Positions 13,893 through 21,257 of a stretch of DNA of 27,719 bases are shown here, one piece after another. Position 1 is the first letter of the stretch. Every line of letters starts with the position of its first letter. The position numbers and the translations under genes are program-made. The notes beneath the pieces were generated by a model. That model saw nothing but the letters and a program-made list of their open reading frames with translations. It did no database searches and was not told the DNA's origin. Location: positions 1 through 27,719 of the forward strand of contig CAIVHI010000126.1 in the NCBI GenBank assembly GCA_903905685.1. The letters are read 5' to 3'. The stretch comes from an uncultured Bacteroidota bacterium (GTDB lineage: Bacteria > Bacteroidota > Bacteroidia > Chitinophagales > Chitinophagaceae).

Positions 13893-16142
13893 ATGACACA
13901 CCGTCTGATATTCTTTTTAATGTGCCAATGCCTATGGGCAGTACATGGCTTTGCCAAAGAAGTGGTGATAGCCGATAACGGGCGTTCTCCCTACAAAATC
14001 GTGATACCGGCAAATGGCTCGGGGTCTTGCAAGAAGGCGGCAGATGTGCTGCACGATTATATTTTGCGCATTTCAGGAGCCGATTTGCCTGTAGCGACAG
14101 AAGGCAAGCGCTTACCCGAACATTTTATCGCTGTAGGAGGTATTTCGGCAGCATCGGGGAAAATAAGCTTGGAAGGATTACTTGCCGATGCATTCCAAAT
14201 TTTGGCTGCTGATGGCAATGTTTATATTAATTCGGTCGCGCCTGATGGCTTGCAACATGCCGTGTACTATTTTCTGGAAAAATATGCCGGTTGTACCAAT
14301 CTGGCGGGAGTAGTTACACTGCCAAAAACCAAGAGCATCTCCATTACTGACGGTACGAACGACAAGCAGGTGCCCGCGTTTCAATATCGAGAAGTATACT
14401 ACCCTGCCGCCAAAGACCCGGAATATTGCGCCATGCATGGCCTCCAAAAGTTTGAGGATTTATGGGGCCTTTGGGGGCACAGTTACGACAAACTGGTGCC
14501 TGCCAAGACCTATTTCCGCACCCACCCCGAATATTATGCGCAGGTGGCCGGCAAACGCCAAGCCACTCAACTGTGCCTCTCCAACGAGAACGTGTTCAAC
14601 ATTGTGGTGGCAACACTCCGAAAGAAAATGGAGGATAATCCCGATGCGGTATACTGGTCGGTGAGTCCGAATGACGATATTGGGTACTGCGAGTGTGAGA
14701 AATGTAAAGCCGTCGACGACCGCGAGGGCGGCCCGGCCGGCTCGCTCATCACCTTCGTAAACCGGGTGGCCAAACTGTTTCCCGAAAAGAAGATAACTAC
14801 GCTTGCCTATGGCTTTACCCACCGTGCGCCAAAATCGCTGGTGCCGGGAGCGAATGTGTATGTATTCCTGAGCGACATCGATGCCTATCGCGACAAGCCG
14901 CTGGCCGAGGAGGGCTCGGCGGCGGGCTTCCGCAACGACCTTAGGGCGTGGCGCGCCCTCACCCCCAATATCTACGTTTGGGACTACATCACCGAATTCA
15001 CCAACTACCTTGCTCCGTTCCCCAACTGGAACACCCTGCAGGCCAACATGAAGTTCTTTCGCGACAATGGCGTTAAGGGCGTTTTCGAACAAGGCAGCGG
15101 CGACACCTACAGTGAATTTGCCGAACTGCGCAGCTACCTCACCGCCAAGCTGTTGTGGAACCCCGATTGCGATATAGAGGCATTGCGGGCGCAGTTTCTG
15201 AAAGAATATTATGGCATTGGTGCCGCTCCATTCATCAAAAAGTATATGGACTTGATTGCCGAAAAGATGACGGCATCCAAACGCAAGCTGGACATCTACG
15301 GCAACCCCGTGAATGAATTCGACTCCTACCTCACGCCCGACCTGATTGAAACCTATGGCGGCCTGTTCGACAAGGCGGAAGCGGAGGCTGAGGCCGACCC
15401 GGAACGATTGGAGCGGGTGGTGCGGTGCAGGTTGCCTATAGAATATACCGTATATCAACAGGCCCGTTTTTATGGCATAGAGAAGCACGGCATCTTCGTG
15501 AAGAGCGATGAAGGTGCATGGGCCGTAAGGCCGAGGATGCGCGAGAAACTGGCGGCCTTCGTGGCATCCTGCAAAAAATGGGGCGTGACCGAACTCTCCG
15601 AGGGTGGCTTATCACCCGATGATTACCAAGCAGATTGGAAAAAGATTTTTGACGGAGGCGTTACCCCCAATAAGGCTTTGGGTGCCAATGTGACGCTTGC
15701 GCATCCATTTGCACCCGACTATCCCGCCAAGGGCAACCGCACACTCACCGACGGCAACCCCGGCTATGCCGACTTCAGCTACAATTGGTTGTGTTTTTAC
15801 GGGGTGCCCATGCAGGCAACGGTGGACTTGGGCAAAGCCACTGCTTGCTCCACCATCAGCTTCCATTTCTTGGACGACCCGAGGCATTGGATATTCCTGC
15901 CCTCGAAGATTGCAGTAGAAGTTTCGCAGGACGGCAAGAAGTATAAGCCGGTGGCAACGCTGCACCCACAGGAGCAAGAGGAGCACTACAATATGACTGT
16001 AACGCCGTTTCAAGCCGCAGTGCCCGCCGGCAATGTTCGGTATATCCGGGTTACCGCCGACAATTTGGAGGCACTACCCGAGTGGCGGGTCCGCCCCAAT
16101 AAGAAGCCGATGATAGCCTGCGATGAAATTTTCGTGCAGTAG
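13893..16142 (+). CDS. Secreted DUF4838-family glycosidase-like protein with C-terminal discoidin-like domain
   Basis: 749 aa. Signal peptide about 1-21 (MTHRLIFFLMCQCLWAVHGF). Residues about 23-150 form an alpha/beta N-terminal domain like that of family 67 glucuronidases and NagZ-like enzymes (CKKAADVLHDYILRISGADLPV, FIAVGG). Residues about 160-500 carry the DUF4838 region with the family's hallmark CECEKC (C266, C268, C271) in SVSPNDDIGYCECEKC, and FPEKKITTLAY, YVWDYITEFTNYLAPFPNW and GVFEQGSGDTYSEFAELRSYL. Residues about 600-749 resemble an F5/8 type C (discoidin) sugar-binding module (TLTDGNPGYADF..., ATVDLGKATACSTISFHFLDD, VEVSQDGKKYKP, RYIRVTADN). The reaction is undetermined for most members; carbohydrate cleavage outside the cytoplasm is inferred. 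A terminator follows 120 bases after the stop. Confidence 0.88.
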   Translation: MTHRLIFFLMCQCLWAVHGFAKEVVIADNGRSPYKIVIPANGSGSCKKAADVLHDYILRISGADLPVATEGKRLPEHFIAVGGISAASGKISLEGLLADAFQILAADGNVYINSVAPDGLQHAVYYFLEKYAGCTNLAGVVTLPKTKSISITDGTNDKQVPAFQYREVYYPAAKDPEYCAMHGLQKFEDLWGLWGHSYDKLVPAKTYFRTHPEYYAQVAGKRQATQLCLSNENVFNIVVATLRKKMEDNPDAVYWSVSPNDDIGYCECEKCKAVDDREGGPAGSLITFVNRVAKLFPEKKITTLAYGFTHRAPKSLVPGANVYVFLSDIDAYRDKPLAEEGSAAGFRNDLRAWRALTPNIYVWDYITEFTNYLAPFPNWNTLQANMKFFRDNGVKGVFEQGSGDTYSEFAELRSYLTAKLLWNPDCDIEALRAQFLKEYYGIGAAPFIKKYMDLIAEKMTASKRKLDIYGNPVNEFDSYLTPDLIETYGGLFDKAEAEAEADPERLERVVRCRLPIEYTVYQQARFYGIEKHGIFVKSDEGAWAVRPRMREKLAAFVASCKKWGVTELSEGGLSPDDYQADWKKIFDGGVTPNKALGANVTLAHPFAPDYPAKGNRTLTDGNPGYADFSYNWLCFYGVPMQATVDLGKATACSTISFHFLDDPRHWIFLPSKIAVEVSQDGKKYKPVATLHPQEQEEHYNMTVTPFQAAVPAGNVRYIRVTADNLEALPEWRVRPNKKPMIACDEIFVQ

Positions 16143-16261
16143 TGCAGGTGCAAAACGAAGTGTCCAGAATGTCGGGAATCGAGTACCAGGTGGCAAAACG
16201 GGCGGAAATTCGGCCCCTTTTTAATATTATTTAATGTTTTTATAACACTGTTTTTGCCGAC

Positions 16262-16288
16262 ATGCCCGCGCAAGATGGGCATTTTTTT
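16262..16288 (+). terminator. Rho-independent terminator of the DUF4838 gene
   Basis: ATGCCC (16262-16267) pairs with GGGCAT (16277-16282) around a 9-base loop, followed by seven T (16282-16288). It lies 120 bases after the DUF4838 stop and just upstream of the BipA promoter candidate. Confidence 0.65.
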
Positions 16289-16291
16289 GCG

Positions 16292-16299
16292 TACCTTTG
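16292..16299 (+). promoter_or_regulatory. -7 box candidate TACCTTTG for bipA
   Basis: TACCTTTG fits TAnnTTTG and begins three bases after the preceding T run. The BipA ATG is 104 bases further on, so a leader of about 100 bases is expected, the longest in this window. No -33 TTG at standard spacing. Confidence 0.45.
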
Positions 16300-16314
16300 C
16301 CGGCCAAATGGATA

Positions 16315-16350
16315 AAGCCTTCCGCTTTTTATGTCGGAAGGCTTATTTTT
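16315..16350 (+). promoter_or_regulatory. Leader hairpin with U-rich tail upstream of bipA (attenuator-like)
   Basis: AAGCCTTCCG (16315-16324) pairs perfectly with CGGAAGGCTT (16335-16344), a 10-bp stem with a 10-base loop, followed by ATTTTT. It starts about 16 bases after the -7 box and 60 bases before the bipA ATG. It has the form of an intrinsic terminator but sits between promoter and gene. It could attenuate bipA, end a very short RNA, or back up the upstream terminator. Confidence 0.5.
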
Positions 16351-16403
16351 AAAGGTTATAACAAATTAAAATACCGGCCCTATTGGCGGCCAAATTACAA
16401 GTT

Positions 16404-18209
16404 ATGGATATTCGCAACATTGCCATTATCGCACACGTAGACCACGGTAAGACGACGCTTGTCGATAAAATCCTGCATACTACCAACGTGTTCCGCGACA
16501 ATCAGCAGACCGGGGAGTTGATCATGGACAATAATGACCTCGAACGCGAACGCGGCATTACGATTTTGAGCAAGAACGTCTCTGTGACCTACAAAGGCGT
16601 AAAGATAAATGTGATAGACACTCCTGGTCACGCCGACTTTGGCGGTGAGGTGGAGCGTGTATTGAAAATGGCAGATGGTGTACTCCTGCTTGTGGATGCA
16701 TTTGAAGGCCCTATGCCCCAAACGCGTTTCGTACTCCAGAAAGCATTGAACCTCAATCTGCACCCCATCGTAGTTATCAACAAGGTAGACAAACCCAACT
16801 GTCGCCCCGACGAAGTGCATGATGCCGTTTTCGAACTGTTTTTCCAGCTTGACGCCACCGAAGAACAGCTCAACTTCCCAACCGTATACGGTTCGTCCAA
16901 GCAAGGCTGGTTCAACACCTCGCTCGAACCCACTACCGACATCAGCATACTGCTTGATACGATATTGGAAAAAGTGCCCCCGCCAACCGTTCGCGAAGGC
17001 ACGATACAACTTCAAATCACCTCACTCGATTATTCATCGTTCCTTGGCCGTATCGCCATCGGTAAAATCACCCGCGGCACTATTCGCGAAAACCAACCCG
17101 TAACCCTTTGTAAGGTGGACGGGACCTTTACCAAGAGCCGCGTAAAGGAACTTTACGTGTTTGAAGGTATGGGCAAAAAGCGCGTTACCGAAGTGGTATG
17201 CGGCGATTTGTGCGCTGTAGTAGGTATCGAGGGCTTCCAAATTGGCGAAACCATTGCCGATGCCGAAAACCCCGAAGCTCTCGAAATCATCCCGATTGAT
17301 GAGCCTACCATGAACATGCAGTTCTCCATCAACAACTCGCCCTTCTTTGGTAAGGAAGGCAAGTTTGTGACGAGCCGCCACATCAGGGACCGCCTCATGA
17401 AGGAACTCGAAAAAAACCTTGCCCTCCGCGTTGTTGAAACCGACGATGCCGACAAATTCTTGGTTTATGGTCGCGGCATCCTCCACTTGAGTATCTTGGT
17501 TGAAACCATGCGTCGTGAAGGCTACGAATTGACTGTTGGTCAACCTCAGGTAATTACAAAGGAAATAAACGGACATAAGTGCGAACCTTATGAAGTACTG
17601 GTGGTGGACGTGCCATCCGAATTCAGCGGTCGCGTTATCGATTTGGTGACGCAGCGCAAGGGCGAAATGCTGGTGATGGACACCAAGGGTGCCATGCAGC
17701 ACTTGGAATTCGACATTCCTTCCCGCGGTCTCATCGGGTTGCGTTCGCAAATGCTGACCGCTACTGCCGGTGAAGCCGTTATGGCCCACCGTGTGGACGA
17801 ATACCGCCCTTGGAAGGGCTTCATACCCGGCCGTAACAATGGTGTGCTGGTAGCCAAGACCCCCGGAATGTCAACCGCTTACTCCATCGACAAACTTCAA
17901 GATCGCGGCCGTTTCTTCATAGACCCGGGACAAGAAGTATATGCAGGCCAACTGATTGGCGAGCACATCAAGCCGGGAGACCTCGTGGTAAACACCGTGG
18001 AAGGCAAGAAACTCACCAACATGCGTGCCAGTGGTTCTGATGACTCGGTGAAAATCATCCCGAAAGTGCAAATGTCGCTCGAAGAATGCATGGAGTACAT
18101 CCAGCAGGACGAGTGCATAGAGGTCACCCCGCTGAACATCCGTCTGCGCAAAATATTTCTGGACGAGGAAATGCGCAAGAAGTTTCAAAAGATGATGAAG
18201 CAGGACTAA
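16404..18209 (+). CDS. typA: Ribosome-associated translational GTPase BipA/TypA
   Basis: 601 aa from the ATG at 16404; a TTG at 16383 would add seven residues and is not needed. The length is normal for the family. GTPase motifs are complete: G1 AHVDHGKTT (10-18), RERGITI (48-54), G3 DTPGHADFGGEVER (72 on), G4 NKVDKP (126-131), and a G5-like SSKQGW. EF-G-like domains II, III and V follow, with the BipA-specific C terminus including RPWKGFIPGRNNGVLV, DRGRFFIDPGQEVYAGQLIGEH, and TNMRASGSDDSVKI. Known: BipA binds the 70S ribosome near the A site and aids ribosome assembly and stress or cold adaptation. Monocistronic, with a hairpin leader upstream and a strong terminator downstream. Codon 1 is supported because MDIRNIAIIAHVDHGK is the usual family start. 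Confidence 0.98.
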   Translation: MDIRNIAIIAHVDHGKTTLVDKILHTTNVFRDNQQTGELIMDNNDLERERGITILSKNVSVTYKGVKINVIDTPGHADFGGEVERVLKMADGVLLLVDAFEGPMPQTRFVLQKALNLNLHPIVVINKVDKPNCRPDEVHDAVFELFFQLDATEEQLNFPTVYGSSKQGWFNTSLEPTTDISILLDTILEKVPPPTVREGTIQLQITSLDYSSFLGRIAIGKITRGTIRENQPVTLCKVDGTFTKSRVKELYVFEGMGKKRVTEVVCGDLCAVVGIEGFQIGETIADAENPEALEIIPIDEPTMNMQFSINNSPFFGKEGKFVTSRHIRDRLMKELEKNLALRVVETDDADKFLVYGRGILHLSILVETMRREGYELTVGQPQVITKEINGHKCEPYEVLVVDVPSEFSGRVIDLVTQRKGEMLVMDTKGAMQHLEFDIPSRGLIGLRSQMLTATAGEAVMAHRVDEYRPWKGFIPGRNNGVLVAKTPGMSTAYSIDKLQDRGRFFIDPGQEVYAGQLIGEHIKPGDLVVNTVEGKKLTNMRASGSDDSVKIIPKVQMSLEECMEYIQQDECIEVTPLNIRLRKIFLDEEMRKKFQKMMKQD

Positions 18210-18237
18210 GCCTCCGACCATCTACAATTAATACGCG

Positions 18238-18275
18238 GCCCGGCATGGAATTGGATTCTGTGCCGGGCTTTTTTT
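18238..18275 (+). terminator. Strong rho-independent terminator of bipA
   Basis: GCCCGGCA (18238-18245) pairs with TGCCGGGC (18261-18268); within the loop GAAT (18248-18251) pairs again with ATTC (18255-18258). Seven T follow (18269-18275). It starts 29 bases after the bipA stop. No T run exists on the other strand, so it does not serve the convergent barrel gene. Confidence 0.85.
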
Positions 18276-18360
18276 GTGGGGTAAGGGAGGCGGAATGCCG
18301 CGGCGCATATATCAAGTGCCGTACCAACAGGCCGGCGGGAGCAAGCTGGAGTTGTATAGC

Positions 18361-19053
18361 CTATCTCCTCCGCTTCGGATTGGAATTGGTAATGTGGGCT
18401 ATGCCCACGCGCAATGAAATGTAGGTAGGCGAAAAGAAGGAATTGAGGGGCTGCTTGAAATTCACGATGTTGTTGTCGGTATAGCCGGTATTTTGGAGCG
18501 ATGCGGGGAAAATGCCGAAGTCTTCGTTCACATAAAGGTGGAAGCTGCCGAACATGTGGTAGTACTGGATGAAACCCAACCCGAAACGGAACACCATGTT
18601 GGCCAGGTAGCTTTTGTCTTTGATGTCGTAGTCGTAGCTGGAGCCTGCGGGCCATTGGACGTTGGACCACGTATGCACATCGGCCCAGCCGTCAGACAAT
18701 ACGCCTACACCGCCATTAAGGTAGCCCGACAAGTGGCCGCTACGTCCCAATTGCGCTACCACCATGGGTGCAAACACATAATACTTGGAATTGACGCGAA
18801 TGGAGCCACCGGAGGCATTGTTGGATTCTGTATTGTAGTTCAGGTTGGCCTGCTGTACAAACGTAGTGAAGCCGAACCCGATGCCATAGCCCACCGCTTT
18901 GTAGAAATTGAGTCCATAACTGGTAGCCAAATCGTAGTTGTTGTGTGTGGCATAGCCTTCCCCGTACCAAAGGTTGAAGAACGTGCGCGCCGAAACCGAA
19001 GCGGATACACAGCAAAACATCAAAATCGGCAACAAGTATTTTCTGAATTTCAT
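18361..19053 (-). CDS. Small outer-membrane beta-barrel protein
   Basis: 230 aa. Signal peptide about 1-22 (MKFRKYLLPILMFCCVSASVSA). The mature part is rich in Tyr, Gly, Asn, Ser and Phe with alternating hydrophobic residues, as in an eight- to ten-strand barrel: GYATHNNYDLATSYGLNFY, GYGIGFGFTTFVQQANLNYN, SKYYVFAPMVVAQLG, FRFGLGFIQYYHMFGSFHLY, and the last strand PTYISLRVGIAHI. It ends in a basic tail (NSNPKRRR) rather than on an aromatic residue. No enzymatic motif is seen and I recognise no named family; porin-like, structural or adhesin roles are all open. Convergent with bipA. It stands alone, with a promoter candidate 19 bases before its ATG. Confidence 0.8.
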   Translation of the reverse strand: MKFRKYLLPILMFCCVSASVSARTFFNLWYGEGYATHNNYDLATSYGLNFYKAVGYGIGFGFTTFVQQANLNYNTESNNASGGSIRVNSKYYVFAPMVVAQLGRSGHLSGYLNGGVGVLSDGWADVHTWSNVQWPAGSSYDYDIKDKSYLANMVFRFGLGFIQYYHMFGSFHLYVNEDFGIFPASLQNTGYTDNNIVNFKQPLNSFFSPTYISLRVGIAHITNSNPKRRR

Positions 19054-19072
19054 AATAGCCCTATGTGCGCTA

Positions 19073-19080
19073 CGAAGATA
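19073..19080 (-). promoter_or_regulatory. -7 box candidate TATCTTCG for the small barrel gene
   Basis: On the minus strand TATCTTCG lies 19 bases before the ATG, nearly the same position and form (TAnnTTCG) as the box before the GHL10 gene. Confidence 0.35.
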
Positions 19081-19445
19081 AGGAAGTTCGGGAATTTTAG
19101 GGGAGGGATGGTTTTAAAGTGGATGTGCACGCAGTGTGCTTCAATAGAGGGTCTTTTGCTTGCGATGAAATGTTTTTAGGAGACTTTACTATTCCATCAA
19201 ACCCTCAGAAGGCCATGACGTCAGGTCGATTGAGGCGAATTTGCCTCGAAATTGGGTTAGATGCTGCTTTGCCTTTGTGCACGGCTTAAGGTTTCCGCGA
19301 ACTGCGACTTGGAGGGGAACGTTATTGCTTAGGCTTTTCCTGACTGATGCAATCATTTCAAACTGTGAAAGTCAAAGGCTCCAAACATCTACTGCCATTC
19401 TCGTCCCTCCCCCAAAAAAAACTTCCCAACGCCTTTTTACTTTTA
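19081..19445 (+). other. 365-base gap with no recognisable gene
   Basis: Between the small barrel gene and the DUF6165-like gene. The downstream gene's frame stays open back to a TTG-type start at 19241, but the added 79 residues (FVHGLRFPRTATWRG...) look non-coding and would place the -7 box at 19446-19453 inside the gene. No hairpin with a T run, tRNA-like fold or repeat was seen. Confidence 0.5.
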
Positions 19446-19453
19446 TATTTTTG
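19446..19453 (+). promoter_or_regulatory. -7 box candidate TATTTTTG for the DUF6165-like/methyltransferase unit
   Basis: TATTTTTG fits TAnnTTTG and ends 24 bases before the ATG at 19478, matching the geometry of other boxes in the window. It supports 19478 as the true start. Confidence 0.45.
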
Positions 19454-19477
19454 CGGCTCAAATACACGGAACGGAAA

Positions 19478-19918
19478 ATGGCGGAAACTTTGGGCATGCT
19501 GTGCGACAAGCTTACTATCGTGAAACTAAAACAGTTCCACACGGAGGATGTGGCACGGCTGGAGAGCTTGGCGAGGCAGGAAGACATGCTGAAACAGGAA
19601 ATTGACGGCTTCCTGGCCGATGCCGTGGCGGGCAATATTCCGATAGATCGGCTATCGTTCGCGTCGAACAAGGTGTTCAAAAAAGAGGGCAATGCCGTGG
19701 CCGATGTCGTGGGCACCGTAGGGCTGGTTTTCGCCCAGCTTGCAGATGTGAACTGCCGCCTGTGGCACGAACAGGAAAAAGTATACGAATTCGAAACCGT
19801 GCCGCCCGAGGCCAAAGATGCCGTAGTGAAGCAACTCGCCGTCCTGAACCTGGAGCGCAACAAGTGTATCGACGAAATAGACCGCCGCTTGGTGGAATTC
19901 ATCAAAAACAAACAGTAA
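19478..19918 (+). CDS. Small helical protein resembling DUF6165
   Basis: 146 aa, no signal peptide or membrane segment. MAETLGMLCDKLTIVKLKQFHTED at the start, then a Glu/Lys-rich helix, then VNCRLWHEQEKVYEF and LNLERNKCIDEIDRRLVEFI. This order (DK-x-TI-x-K near the N terminus, VN-x2-LW-x2-E in the middle, N-x2-R-x5-ID near the end) resembles DUF6165-type proteins often found with lipopolysaccharide or capsule genes. The resemblance is from memory of the pattern and needs a profile search. It ends three bases before the C-methyltransferase start, so the two are almost certainly co-transcribed and probably act on the same surface sugar. The 79-residue upstream extension of the frame is rejected. 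Biochemical role unknown. Confidence 0.7.
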   Translation: MAETLGMLCDKLTIVKLKQFHTEDVARLESLARQEDMLKQEIDGFLADAVAGNIPIDRLSFASNKVFKKEGNAVADVVGTVGLVFAQLADVNCRLWHEQEKVYEFETVPPEAKDAVVKQLAVLNLERNKCIDEIDRRLVEFIKNKQ

Positions 19919-19921
19919 TTC

Positions 19922-21193
19922 ATGCATATCAGAAAAAGAACCACTTGTAGGGTGTGCGGCTCTTCCTCCCTCAAAAAGGTGATAGACATTGGCGACCAAC
20001 ATCTGCAAGGCTCGTTTGTGAAACCCGGCAAGGAGCAGCCCTCGGCCCGTAAAATTCCCTGCGCCCTCTTCCGCTGCGACCCGCAGACCGACGAGAACGC
20101 CTGCGGCCTGCTCCAAATGGAGCACTCCGTGCCTCCCCAAATCCTGTATGCGGCCTACTGGTACCGCTCGGGCACCAATGCCACCATGCGCGGCCACCTG
20201 AAGGGCATTGCCGATACGGTGTCGGAAATCATCGGCAATCCCAATGCCAAGGTGCTCGACATCGGCTGCAACGACGGGACGCTGCTCAACAACTACCCCG
20301 CTTCCTACATGAAGTACGGCATTGACCCGTCCGACATCGCTCAGGAAATCAAGCTGCCCAACACCACGGTGGTGCAGGATATCTTCCCCTCCAAGGAGCT
20401 GTTCAAGGTGATTGGCGACGAGAAGATGGACGTGATTACGTCCATAGCCATGTTCTACGACCTCGAAAGTCCGGTAGACTTTGCGAAGGGCATCAAGAGG
20501 CTGTTATCGCGCCATGGTGTGTGGGTGTTCGAGATGTCGTACATGCCGCGCATGTTGGAGCTCGACTCCTTCGACACCATCTGCCACGAGCATTTGGAAT
20601 ACTACAGTCTGGCAGTCATAGAAAACATATTGAAGCGTGCCGAAATGAAGGTGTTCCGCATCTCCATGAACGACATCAATGGCGGCAGCATCCGCTGCTA
20701 CGCCACCCACGACGATGTTTCGAAATACGACACGGCCGAGAACGCGGCCCTGCTGGATGCAACGCGGCAGTATGAATTCGACCTCGAACTGGATACCGAC
20801 AAGCCTTATGCCGCCTTTCAGCAGCGCATTGAGAAGGTGAAGGGCGATGTGTATGAGGCGTTGAAGGCGTTGAAGTTCCAAGGCAAGCGCATCCACATCT
20901 ACGGTGCGTCCACCAAGGGCAACACCATTTTGCAGTGGTGCGGTATAGATAAGGAGTTCATCGACTATGCTGCCGAGCGCAATCCCGACAAGTATGGCGC
21001 GCGCACCTTGGGTACCGACATCCCCATCATCAGCGAGGCCGACTCCCGCGCCATGAAGCCCGACTACTACCTTGTGCTGCCTTGGCACTTCAAGGCCGAG
21101 TTTTTGGAGCGCGAGCGCGACACCATCCTCAACGGCACCGGCCTCATCTTCCCGCTGCCCGTATTGGAGATAGTGACGAAGGAGAATTTGTAA
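19922..21193 (+). CDS. SAM-dependent sugar C-methyltransferase (Methyltransf_13/14 architecture)
   Basis: 423 aa. An N-terminal zinc-binding domain has C9-x2-C12 (TCRVCG) and C52 ... C61 (FRCDPQTDENACG). The central Rossmann methyltransferase carries SAM motif I VLDIGCNDGTLL (111-122) and the conserved HEHLEYYS (H222, H224). The C-terminal domain contains IHIYGASTKGNTILQW and GTDIPI, as in the NDP-hexose C-methyltransferase family (TylC3-like). Known members methylate a carbon of a keto-deoxy-sugar nucleotide. The pathway's sugar nucleotide enzymes are not in the window, so the substrate is unknown; a branched sugar of a surface polysaccharide is the likely product. It forms a unit with the DUF6165-like gene three bases upstream and ends at a strong hairpin. 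Confidence 0.92.
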   Translation: MHIRKRTTCRVCGSSSLKKVIDIGDQHLQGSFVKPGKEQPSARKIPCALFRCDPQTDENACGLLQMEHSVPPQILYAAYWYRSGTNATMRGHLKGIADTVSEIIGNPNAKVLDIGCNDGTLLNNYPASYMKYGIDPSDIAQEIKLPNTTVVQDIFPSKELFKVIGDEKMDVITSIAMFYDLESPVDFAKGIKRLLSRHGVWVFEMSYMPRMLELDSFDTICHEHLEYYSLAVIENILKRAEMKVFRISMNDINGGSIRCYATHDDVSKYDTAENAALLDATRQYEFDLELDTDKPYAAFQQRIEKVKGDVYEALKALKFQGKRIHIYGASTKGNTILQWCGIDKEFIDYAAERNPDKYGARTLGTDIPIISEADSRAMKPDYYLVLPWHFKAEFLERERDTILNGTGLIFPLPVLEIVTKENL

Positions 21194-21220
21194 TATTCTT
21201 AATCATACCGACTTTGGCAA

Positions 21221-21257
21221 TTGGGCAATTCCTTTATTGGAGTTGCCCAAATTTTTT
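21221..21257 (+). terminator. Terminator of the C-methyltransferase unit, overlapping the 3' end of the HNH gene
   Basis: TTGGGCAATTCC (21221-21232) pairs with GGAGTTGCCCAA (21239-21250), 12 bp with one G-U wobble and a 6-base loop, then A and six T (21252-21257). It begins 28 bases after the methyltransferase stop. Its right arm and T run are the last codons of the convergent HNH gene, whose TAA lies in the loop. Confidence 0.8.

Noticed and set aside
14688..14705. CECEKC in the DUF4838 protein considered as an unusual zinc site worth a finding
   Set aside because: As I recall, this C-x-C-x2-C cluster is a regular hallmark of the DUF4838 family, so it is not novel here.
14460..15488. 342-codon minus-strand frame opposite the DUF4838 gene
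   Set aside because: The plus-strand reading carries DUF4838 hallmarks throughout; the antisense product has none.
19241..19477. N-terminal extension of the DUF6165-like protein
   Set aside because: The extra 79 residues lack homology-like composition, start with TTG and would include the promoter candidate at 19446-19453.
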